A DNA stretch of 64,000 bases from Spinacia oleracea (Eukaryota; Streptophyta; Magnoliopsida; Caryophyllales; Amaranthaceae). Numbering within the stretch: the stretch's first letter is position 1; each line of letters opens with the position of its first letter. The notes below the pieces were generated by a model. It was given only the letters and a program-made list of their open reading frames with translations, was not told where the DNA came from and ran no database searches. Where the stretch lies: NCBI RefSeq assembly GCF_020520425.1, contig NC_079487.1, positions 68,874,398 to 68,938,397 on the forward strand, written 5' to 3'. The position numbers and the translations under genes are program-made. Positions 46,721 through 57,600 of the stretch are shown here, piece after piece.

Positions 46721-47485
46721 GTCTCCCACTTGTCATTCAGACAAGTGTGCATTCACATTCCTTTGTCGCTTAGTGTTACTTACTGAACATAAGGTAAGAT
46801 CCAAGCCATCCTTATTAGGTCCAGAAGTGTTTCTCAGATTACAGAGCTCAACTGTTAAACTTTTACAGAAGGTTAAGCCTTAACCATTCTGAGCACAGCC
46901 ATGCATTTTACAGTATCTAACTCTCCGAGAGGCCTTGTTACACAACAACACCATATCCTATCAAAGATAGGAGGATAATCCATTCTTGCAATCTATGAAC
47001 ACTCACTTTGATTCATAGTACGCCAATAACTGCTTTTATAGCCTCCTTTTACGGTGCGACGTTTAGCTAGTATCAAAGCGAACTAATTCTCAAACGAGCA
47101 GACATAATCGCTCATGTTCTGGGGAATGGTTCTAATCACCATTAATGAGAACTATTGATGACATGACTTTAATCTCTTAAGGTGTTCGCATGGTCAATCC
47201 AGTACAAGATCCAATAAGTATCTATGCAAAAGATTCTGACATCCAGTCAATCTAGTTCAAGAAACAGAACCAAAAATCTACTTGCAATCTAATCTTCATT
47301 AGTCATTGGTCGTCCACCTTTCAATGACCTGGATTAGAGATCCTTTGTGACTTCAATATTCAAGTTCACTTTTGCGCGTGTCTTTGTCGAAGAATCCATC
47401 TTGACATCCCATTTGAATGATTTGAATCACATGGACTTATCATTTAACACTAAACCAAAATGAAATGAATATGAAATAATAAATT
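46721..47485 (-). mobile_element. G 3' untranslated region with polypurine tract and hairpin
   Basis: The complement of GTGGGAGAC (46721-46729) abuts the LTR; the hairpin CACTTGTC/GACAAGTG is at 46727-46734 and 46740-46747. The rest is homologous to the 3' untranslated part of C. No gene is visible. Confidence 0.75.
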
Positions 47486-50400
47486 TCATAAATATGAAAT
47501 GGTTAAACCAATTGTTATAAACATAGATCTAACAAATGTTCTAAAACAAAACTTAGAAAATAAAAGACAGTCTCCAATATGCTTGATTCCCATGGTTGAT
47601 ACATGTGCGTTGTGCTTCACTTGTAGCAACGGTTTAGTCAATGGATCTGTGACGTTGTCGTTAGTTCCAACCTTGAAAATCTCGATTTCTTTCCTTTCAA
47701 CGATCTCTCGAAGTATATGAAATCGCCGCAGTACGTGCTTGGACTTTTGGGGGCTCCTAGGCTCCTTTGCCTTGGCAATGGCTCCGCTATTGTCGCAATA
47801 CAAAGCCACTGGTCCTTTAATGGAGGGGACAACCCCAAGTTTTTCGATGAACTTCTGAATCCAAACATCTTCCTTTGCTGCTTCTGAGGCAGCAATGTAC
47901 TCGGCTTCAGTTGTAGAATCAGCAATAGTGCTTTGCTTAGCACTTTTCCAGCTTACTGCTCCGCCGTTGGGGCGGAACACAAACCCAGACTGTGATCTGA
48001 AATCATCTCTGTCGGTTTGAAAGCTTGCGTCCATATAGCCCTTAACAATCAACTCATCTGTACCACCATAAACCAGAAACTGGTCCTTAGTCCTTTTCAG
48101 GTACTTTAGGATGTTCTTGGCAGCAGTCCAATGTGCCTCACCTGGTTCTGAATGGTAACTGCTCGTTGCACTGAGTGCGAACGAAACATCCGGCCTTGTA
48201 CAAATCATAGCATACATGATGGATCCAATAGCCGAAGCGTAAGGAATTCCACTCATCTTTCTACGCTCATCAGATGTTCTGGGACACTGACTCTTGCTTA
48301 GATATGTGCCATGTGACATAGGTAGATGGCCTCTTTTGGCTTCCATCATATTGAACCTAGCTAGAACTTTATCAATGTAAGTGCTCTGCTTAGTCCAATC
48401 ATCCTCTTAGATCTATCCCTATAGATCTTGATGCCCAATATGTATTGTTCCTCTCCTAAGTCCTTCATTGAGAAACACTTTTCAAGCCAAGTCTTTACAG
48501 ACTCCAACATAGGAATGTCGTTTCCAATAAGTAGTATATCATCAACATACAAGACTAGGAATGCAATTTTACTCCCACCGACCTTCTTGTATACACAAGA
48601 TTCGTCCTGATTCTTGATGAAGCCAAATTTATTGACTGCTTCATCAAATCGTTTATTCCAACTGCTTGATGCCTGCTTTAGTCCGTAAATGGACTTCTTA
48701 AGCTTGCATACCTTTCCTTGATTCTTTTGATCGATAAAACCCTCTGGCTGCGTCATAAACACAGTCTCTTCTAGAACACCATTCAAGAAGGCAGTTTTGA
48801 CATCCATTTGCCATATTTCATAATCATGAAAAGCGGCAATGGCAAGGATTATCCGAATAGACTTATGCATCGCGACTGGAGAAAAGGTTTCATCGTAGTC
48901 AACTCCGTGAACTTGCCTGTAACCTTTTGCTACCAATCTAGCTTTGTATATGTATACAATTCCAATCTTTGTCTTTCTTCAATTTGAAGACCCATTTTCA
49001 TCCGATAGGTGTAAACCCATCCGGCAAATCTACCAAATCCCAGACTTGATTTTCAGACATGGAGGCTTTCAGATTTCATGGCCTATAACCATTTAGTGGA
49101 GCTGGGGCTCGTCATAGCTTGTTTGTAAGTCATAGGTTCATCACTATCTAATATGAGAACGTCTAAGTTTTCAGTCAAGAGGACGCCTGTCCATCTGTCC
49201 GGCTGAACCTTAGTTCTATTTGACTTACGAGGGGCAACAACGTTTTGAGGAACTACTCCCACTGGCTCTTCTAAAGACCTTGGAGGTTCTTCATCCTGAA
49301 CTGCTTCTAAAGAGTTCTTGGTTCGTTGTTTGTCTCGAATCTCTTCGAGGTCAATTATTCTCCCACTTATCAATTTGGAAATATGATTTCTTTCCAAAAA
49401 GACACTATCACGAGTAACGAATACCTTGTTGTCTGACTTGTTGTAGAAGTAATACCCCTTTGTTTCTTTTGGACACCCAACGAAGAAACATTGGTCAGAT
49501 TTTGGTTTGAGCTTGTCCAAAATTAATCGCTTGACATATGCTTCGCAACCCCAAATCTTTAAAAAAGACAACTTTGGAAGTTTCCCAGTCCATAATTCGT
49601 ATGGAGTCTTTTCAACAGCTTTTGACGGAGCACGATTCAGTGCGACTGTTGCAGTTTGCAACGCATGTCCCCAAAATTATAAAGGAAGTTCGGCTTGACC
49701 CATCATTGACCTGACCTATCGAGTAAGGTCCTGTTTCTCCGTTCCGACACTCCATTCCATTGTGGTGTCCCCGGAGCAGTCAATTCAGAAAGAATACCGC
49801 ATTCTTTTAGATGTCATCAAACTCGTGGCTAAGGTATTCACCTCCTCGATCCGATCTTAGAGCTTTGATTTTCTTGCCATGTTGATTCTCTACTTCATTT
49901 TGAAATTCTGGGAATTTCTCAAAAGATTCAGACTTGTGTTTCATTAAGTAAATATAGCCATATCTACTGAAATCGTCCGTAAACCTTATGAAATAGCTGA
50001 ACTCACCTCTTTCTTTCGTACTCATAGGCCCACATACGTCTATATGTATTAACCCTTATAGTTCGCTTGCTCTTTCTCCCACCTTTGAGAAAGGTTGCTT
50101 TGTCATTTTGCCAAGTAAACAAGATTCGCATTGATCAATCTTCTCTAAGTTGAATGATTATAGAATTCCCTTTCATTGAAGTAATTCCATGCGCTTTGTG
50201 TTTATATGGCGTAATCGACAATGCTACGGAAATGTGAGATCCGAATCACCAGTTTTAGCCTTTTTAGTATTTATGTTATAAATGTGTTTGCTCGTATGTA
50301 GCACATATAGACCATTTTCTTGTTGTGTTGAACCATAAAACATTCCATTCAAAGCAAAAGAACAACTACTGTCTTTAAATTGAAAACTAAAACCTTGAGA

Positions 50401-50719
50401 ATCCGAACTTGAAACGGAAATAATGTTTCTGGTGATACTAGGAACACAGTAACAGTTTTCTAGTTCTAAAACAAAACCACTAGGCAAAGAAATAAAATAA
50501 GATCCTACGGCTAATGCAGCAATCCGTGCTCCATTTCCCACGCGTAGATCCATCTTGCCTTTATCAAGCCTTCCACTTCTCCTTAGTCCCTGCGAATTAA
50601 AACATAAGTGTGAGCCACAACCAGTATCTAATACCCAAGAAGTAGAATTAGCAAGATTACAATGTATACCATACACACCTGAAGGAGAAGCAACGTTTCC
50701 GTCCTTCTCATATTCCTTT
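47486..50719 (-). pseudogene. Copia pol of G
   Basis: Readable pieces from right to left: protease (LDTGCGSHLC near 50,645), damaged integrase zinc region (HCRL ... CESCLLGK), integrase core (FTDDFSRYGY, RSDRGGEYL), integrase C-terminal part (49661-49083), RT (48936-48361, YVDD near 48,545), RNase H (48349-47486, DASFQ, TEAEY, YCDNSGAIA). The frame changes at about 49,820, 49,070 and 48,380, and there are several stops in the integrase zinc region (about 50,060-50,230). More damaged than C. It keeps Gln at the SKSQCP site where C has a stop, useful for dating changes. Confidence 0.88.
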
Positions 50720-51533
50720 CTTTCCAATCAATCCCTCTTCCAATGCCCCTTCTTCTTGCAGTAGAAGCATTCAGAGTCGGCAGGAGTACGAGTCACCCTC
50801 TTCTATTTACCAGAACGGGTGTCGTTGGACTTAGGTGAGGGCGTAGCCTTTCCCTTACCCTTCATGCCCTTATTCTTGCCTGATTTCTTGAAGTTCTTTC
50901 CCTTACGCACCATAAGCACATCGTGCTTATTATCTTGATTGAGCATCTTTTCAGCGGTTTTCAGCATACCGTGAAGTTCAGTAAGAGTTTTCTCCATGCT
51001 GTTCATGTTATAATTCAACTTGAACTGATCATATCCACTATGAACGAATGGAGAATGATGTCAATAGCCATTTCATTTGAGACGTCAAAATCTAGAGCTC
51101 TCATATTTTCAAAGAGTCCAATCATTTTGAGAACATGTGGGCTCACTGGTTCTCCTTTCTTGAGCTTACTCTCAAGGATCAACCTCTGAGTCTCGAATCT
51201 TTCGATTCTGGCTTGGTCCTAAAACATGTTCTTCAACTCCGAGATGATTTGGTAAGCATCCAAGTTAATGAACGTTTTCTGAAGTTCGGGATTCATGGAT
51301 GCAAGCATCACACATTTGACATCCCTGTTGGCCTGGATCCAACGATTAAGGGCCGCTTGAGTCACCTCCGGCCCGGCGGCCTCTGGTAACTCTTCCTCTA
51401 TGACATATTCTTTTTCCTCATGCATTATAACTATTTGCAAGTTCCTTTGCCAATCGAGGAAATTGTTGCCATTCAACTTCTCCTTGTCGAGAATTGAATG
51501 CAGGTTGAAAGTGTTGTTATTGTTTGCGGCCAT
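50720..51533 (-). pseudogene. Copia gag of G
   Basis: It starts MAANNNNTFNLHSILDKEKL at 51533 and is similar to the gag of C throughout. It is broken by a TAG at 51221-51219 where C has Gln (NMFQD), by a 1-base deletion near 51,043, by a stop after RSGK (50803) and by a stop replacing the last Cys of the CCHC knuckle (CFYCKKKGHWKRD, near 50,733). Confidence 0.88.
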
Positions 51534-52810
51534 TTGATACTACATTTGAAAAGAATTCGCAATAAATAACCATTCATAACTTAATAACTTTAAAATAAAT
51601 GCTAGCATGCAATCATTAAAGATATTAAACATTTCATTCATGCAAAAGCAAAAACATGGTCCAAAATGAATGAAACGATTCCAAGATCCTAAAAGTCCTA
51701 AATCCTTAAGCAGCTTTGGCATGTCTTAAGTAGTTTAAGATTCTAGGTAAGCAAAACCTATTGCAAGTAATCTCCAAATTACTCTTGGTTAATAAATTAA
51801 TACCATAATTTATCCCATTTCCACAACATAATGCCATTGTTGTTTCAGTTGAAACCACAATCAACGTGCTCCTTTGGGACGCCTTACCATCTAAGTTAAC
51901 TAATATAGCACCTTGCTTTGGCATAAACCTACTACGTTAGATCCTTAGATTTTTGTAAGTGCTTGATTTGGAAGGAAATTTTAAACTCAATGTTAATTTG
52001 GACCTAGTTGTTTCTATGTAGTTTCGATTATTTAGTGAACTTAATCCAATCCAGTCATACAAACAACCTATTCATGCATAATATATATATATTCAAGCAT
52101 AATATATATGAGGTGCATAAATAATAGGTGAACTAGTATGGCCCAAAACACTTGTCTTGAAGCATCCAATCTTCTTCACCATCTTGTTAGCTTGGCATCG
52201 TCTTGAATCTTCATTCAATTGCTAACTTAAAGTTCTAAGCTAGAAATACTTGAAAGTAAATAAAATTACATCAAAATTTCCATGGTACGCAGACCATATT
52301 TAAAACTTTACATTCAAAGATAGAGCGGTTCGCAGACCGTATTTAACTATCCTAAAATAGCCATACTAGTCACTTGGAGTACCTGCATAACATAAAATAT
52401 ATATTCTATGCATTCACCCATTCGTATGCTAAAACGAATGGCCCATGTTAATTATGCCAGTATTTACATGAATTAATTAAAATTCACGTTCACATAAGCG
52501 AGTCGTAAAAGATTAATTAATTTCCAAATTATTAAGCCTTAGACTTTATTCTAATTAAAATTGAATTTAATTAAAATAATGCGACCTACGAAAATAATTA
52601 AAATAATTATTTCATTTTTAATTTCATTTAGTGGCTCCTACTCAAACCAATAATTATTCCGGATAATTTTATTTAAATATTAAATTAAAACTCGCGGCCC
52701 GGGCCAACTAAACAAAATAATTATTAATTATCCCGTTAGCCCAAATTAATGCAAACTTAAAAGTCAAGCCCAACGAAAAAAAAAAAAAATTGTTCGTGTG
52801 CATGCGCAGG
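51534..52810 (-). mobile_element. G leader (partial)
   Basis: AT-rich untranslated sequence with GGTACGCAGACCATATTT blocks (52,283-52,345) like those in the leaders of B and C. An A-run of 13 is at 52,779-52,791. No gene is supported. Confidence 0.75.
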
Positions 52811-54484
52811 TGATGAGCGACATTTATGTCGCTCTTAGCCTAGGATTTTATGTTAGTTTTTGTGCTTTTTATAGTTTTTGTAGCTTTTTGTGTGAGATTT
52901 ATAAGTTTTGTTCCATCTTGTGCTTTATAGGTGATCTTGATGAAAAAATTATGGAAAACAAGTGAATTTGAGGCAAAATAGGGCTTGTGCGGTCGAGTGG
53001 CGTTTTGTGCGCCCGAACAGGTAGTGCAAATGGAGTTCAAGGAGATTCCAGTTTTGTGCGGTCGAATGCCCTCTGTCATTCGGTCGCACAAAACGGATTT
53101 TTGAGGCAGAATGTCCCAAGATTGTAAAACGACCGCACAACCCTGGTAATTCGACAGCACAAGTTTTGTTCGACCGCACAACCTATGTTGTTCGACCGAA
53201 CAAAATTTGTGCGCCCAAACGGCTTTCCTTGTTCGACCAAATGGAGCTGCGAAGGAGACTTGAGCCAAAGGATTCCCATTCGACCGAACGGGGTTTTATG
53301 TTCGGTCGCACAAGACGAAGAAAACTTTCTTCGCTGACCTCGCTCGCACAAGAATGCAAACGATCGAACAAACTCAATTACGTTCGGTCGCACAGTGGGT
53401 ACCTGCGACCGAATCGCTGCGCGGGCTGCTCTTTTTCGAACTTTGGCTTCTATTTGAGGAAACTTATAAATAGATTTTCCGATTTTATTTTGAGAGAGTA
53501 GAATTTTAGTGTATAATTTTAGATTCTCAAAGTTAGTTTTTCAGCAATTCTAGAGAGAGAAACTCTCCTCCATTCAAGCTTCAATTTGTAATCCTTCTTA
53601 ACTCTTCTTCAATTTTGCAATTTAATTCTTAGTTTCTTAATTCTTGCTCTTGCTTTGTTGTTAATTGTTCTTCAATTCCTCAATTTCTTTAATTCTTGAT
53701 TTCATTGATTGAAGTTACTTTGATTTTCAATTTGTGATTTGATTGTGCAATTGAACTCTTAATTCTCTTCCCCCACTCCTTCCATATCATGCTTGCTAGC
53801 TTATTCTTAATGGATTCCCTGATTTCTAGAATGACTAGTGAGTAGAATTAGGTTAGGGTAAGGGGAGAATCTAGGGGCTTAATTAGGGGAAATTGTTGAT
53901 TGATTGTTGGTTGATTCATGTGATTAAATATGATTTGATGATAGGATATCCATGCTAGTTGAGTGGTAGTTGCAAATGCTATTCGATTAGAGTCACGTGG
54001 AACCATAGGATAGGTTTGGCAAGAGATTGTGGGCCTATCTTGTGTGATCAAATGGCGGTGCCTATTATATGCTAGTTAGTTTAATCTAGGATTAGGAGAA
54101 ATCTCTTCTGTGGATTAGACGCTTAGCGTTCCCTATCCGAGAGGTGGCGGGTTCGTCTTTAGATGCCATTTGCCTAATCACCATTTCGTTGCATGATCAC
54201 CATTGCTAAATAGTTGAATTCATTTCCCCCGGTTTCCCTATCCTATCCCTGACTCCCTAACGTTACCCTTTCTTGATTCCATTCAGCATAATTCTTCGTT
54301 TTTAGATTCTTAAAAGTGACAATTCAAAACCAAATCCTTGTTCGAACTAGATTGACTTTAAAACTCATTAACCACCGTTTCTTTGGGACGATCCCTTTGC
54401 TTACCGCTAGCCGGTAGTTGAGTGGTTTTATAAATATTGTTTGCATAGGTTGTTTTCTATCAACGACGGAAAATACACCAATCA
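52811..54484 (+). repeat. 5' LTR of D (1674 bp)
   Basis: TGATGAGCGAC...CCAATCA. It starts with the hairpin GAGCGACAT/ATGTCGCTC (52815-52834), followed by about 16 copies of TTCGGTCGCACA-like motifs in both orientations (52,985-53,415), a TATA box at 53465-53472 and R/U5. No gene. Confidence 0.92.
53465..53472 (+). promoter_or_regulatory. TATA box of D 5' LTR
   Basis: TATAAATA about 50 bp downstream of the motif cluster; the same box remains at 62800-62807 in the 3' LTR. Confidence 0.75.
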
Positions 54485-54487
54485 AAA

Positions 54488-54505
54488 TGGCGCCGTTTCC
54501 GGGGA
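54488..54505 (+). promoter_or_regulatory. Primer-binding site of D
   Basis: TGGCGCCGTTTCCGGGGA lies 3 bp after the LTR and matches the tRNA-Asp-type site of element I except for GTTTCC versus GTTGCC. Confidence 0.9.
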
Positions 54506-54624
54506 ACGGTTGTTGTTTTTGAGTTTTAGTTGAGACTAGTTCATCATTATAAAATACAAAAACATTGCAATTTCGCTTAGCTTTCTTTTTCCTTGGCATT
54601 GCTCACGGTTTTTCTTGAATTTGT

Positions 54625-57600
54625 ATGCTTGTTAGGGGGCGTGCTCGTCAAAGGATCCTCCATCCTCTTGACCTTGAATTGGAGAGGACACTTAGGAGAC
54701 AAAGACGTGTACGGTCTAGCTCATCAAGCAATAACAGATTCGCATCGTTGAGTGTTGGTGAGGAACAACAAGAGAGTGAGCAAGTGTTTGAGAACATTGC
54801 GCTCCCGGTTAAGAACTTGGGAATACCGGGTGCATTCGAAGCTACATGTGGTATTCAAGCCCCAACAACGGGTGCCAACAACTTTGAGATCAAGACCGCC
54901 TAGATCAATTTGGTGCAAAGCCACCCCTTTTGTGGGAAGAGTAATGAATCACCTCACGAACATCTCAAACAGTTCGAGCACTATTGTGACACAATCAAGC
55001 ACAATGGTGTCACATCGGATTATGTGAGGTTGACATTGTTTCGATTCTCTCTACTTGGGCGAGCAAGTGATTGGCTTGACAAGGAGGTCAAGCCCAACTC
55101 ACTTCGCACTTGGACCGAAGTAACAAGTGAATTCTTAAACAAGTTCTACTCACATTGGAAGACAGCGGAGTGTCGCCACAAGATCCAATCCTTTGAGCAA
55201 AAGCGAGATCAGTCACTCTTCGAAGCTTGGGATCGTTTCAAGGAGTACCAAAGGGAATGCCCACACCATGGAATTCCTAAATGGTTGTTGCTCCAAACAT
55301 TTTACTTGGGGTTGAGTCCAAGTTCGAATACAAGTCTTGATGCGGGCGCGGGAGGCCCCATTATGAATAAAACTGAGGATCAAATAGAGGAAATCATTGA
55401 GGATGTAGTTCAAAACTACCAATCTTGGCATGTAGGCACAAGGAATTATGATGGGAAAGGTAGAAGTGAAGATGGTAACGGTTCGGTGTACGCCATAGAG
55501 CAAGCACGGATGATAGAGAAGCTTACCTCACGCTTGGAGAAGCTCGAAAATACACCATGCCAATCGCCATCACCGTCTACAATCCCTCCTCCCTCGGCCA
55601 CTCTTCTCTCTAAGGGGAAGGGCAAGGTTAGTTCTTATGGCTCAATGCCTCCGGGCACATTCTTTTGTGAAAATTGCCAAGACTATAGTCATTCCCCCGA
55701 TGCATGCCCTTTAGTTCATAACTTGTCATTTGTGGATTATGGCCCTTCGTATGAAGGAGAGTTTGATGTAGAGTATGCTAATTCCATCAATGAGAGGTCT
55801 AGGAATGATAACCCTAACAATCATAATTTTACTAGGCAACCTAGAGGGCCCTCCATGTATGGTCCCCACCAGGGCTATGGCCAAGGAAGTGGGTATGATA
55901 GCCAAAATCAAGGTGGCTATAGAGCACAAGGCTATCAAAGCCAAGCGCCCTATGGTCAAGCTCAAGGTTTTGGCAATCAAGGCCAATACAACCAAGGGGT
56001 TTATAATCCCAACCATCAAGGTGGAGGGGGTTATAACTACTCTTATGGGCAATTTAAAGGTGCCTCAAGTGGGGGTTATCCTTTGAACTCGGGAGTTCCT
56101 TATGGTGCATCTCAATTTCCACCTCCCGGATTCAATGGACCGAGGACCTTTGGCAACCAATATCAAGCAAACCTTAGTGGTTATGGCGTTGCACCTCCAC
56201 CACTCCCGCCTCTCAAGTCCAATCTTGAGGCTCTCATGGAGTCGTTTGTGGGGGCGCAAGCCAAGAAGAATGTCGAGTTTGAGGATGGATTCAAACAATC
56301 CAACACTCACTTGAAGATGATTGAGACCCAACTAGCTCAACTTGCAAATACCTTTAGGGAAAATCATGCGCATGCTAGTCTCCCACCCCAAAGTCATACT
56401 CCAAGGCAAATGAATGCCATAGTGACAAGGAGTGGGAAAATCTTAGATGATGTTCCTCGAGCTAGTAAGGTTTCTAAGCCTAATGGGAAGGATCAAGGGG
56501 GAGTCATTGAGTCTAGTGAAAATGATGTGGTAGAAGAGGAGCCTCCCATCAATGATGTAGGTGAAACTCCTATACCAAAGGAGTCAACTCTCCTACCTCT
56601 CCCCACTCCTAAACTTCCCTATCCCCAAAGATTCATAAGGCACAAGTTGGACGTGAAATTCTCAAAGTTCCTTGATGTTCTTCGAAATTTGCACATCACC
56701 CTCCCCTTTATGGAAGCATTGAATCAAATGCTCACCTACTCAAGATTTCTCAAGGAAATCTTGAGTAGGAAGCGGGATTGCGACGTAAAGGAGACGGTGA
56801 ACCTCACCGAGAATTGTAGTGCTATCATTCTCAACCAAATGCCACCCAAACTCAAGGACCCGAGTAGTTTTTCTATCCCTTGTGCTATTAAGGAGCTTGA
56901 AATAAGCAATGCCTTGTGTGATTTGGGTGCTAGCGTTAGTCTAATGCCTTACTCGGTGTTCGCCAAGCTTGAAGTTGGTGATCTTGTCCCAACTAACATC
57001 ACCTTGCAACTTGCCGACCGTTCGGTCAAGTACCCTATCCCCGTCGACTTTGTAGTCCTAGACATAGATGAGGACGTGCATGTCCCTATTATTCTAGGCC
57101 GCCCATTCTTGGCTACGGCGGGGGCAATTATTAATGTCAAGCAAGGGAACATTACCTTGAAAGTTGGGAAGGATAGCTTATTTTTTGACTTGAACAAAGC
57201 CATGCGTTATCCTAGTTCCACTAACAAGAAATGTCTCTTTGTTGACTCTTTTGATCCCATTGTGAATGACATGCACGAGCACTTACTCACCACTAATGAT
57301 CCACTTGAGCTTGTTCTTTTAAATACACGTGGTTTAGGTGCTTTAGGGGTCGAAGTGGCTAACTACGAGGAGCTCTTGGATGCCCCACCACCTTGCGCTC
57401 AACCCGAGCAATGCATGCTTGTGTTGGATGGGAAAGAAGCTTTGGATGAAGCCGAAATTGGTAAGGACGCTCCCAAGGTAGAGCTAAAACCTCTACCTTC
57501 GAGCTTGAGGTACGCATTTCTCGGACCTAACTCTTCTTACCCCGTGATTATCAATTCCTCTTTAGATGACGAGCAAGTGCTCAAGCTCACTCATGTCTTG

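Larger units (their letters stand above)
45679..52810 (-). mobile_element. Copia element 'G' (minus strand), 5' part outside window
   Basis: The 3' LTR 45679-46720, polypurine tract, pol and gag (47486-51533) and part of the leader (51534-52810) are present. D interrupts the leader at 52811, so the primer site and 5' LTR lie to the right of the window. G's proteins closely resemble those of C, but its LTR is shorter and of a different type, shared with A. Confidence 0.9.

Noticed and set aside
52779..52791. A-run as the tail of a SINE or LINE
   Set aside because: No upstream element body or flanking duplication is visible; it lies within the G leader beside the D insertion.
52985..53415. CRISPR-like repeats (TTCGGTCGCACA)
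   Set aside because: Motifs are short, in both orientations, irregularly spaced and lie in an LTR.
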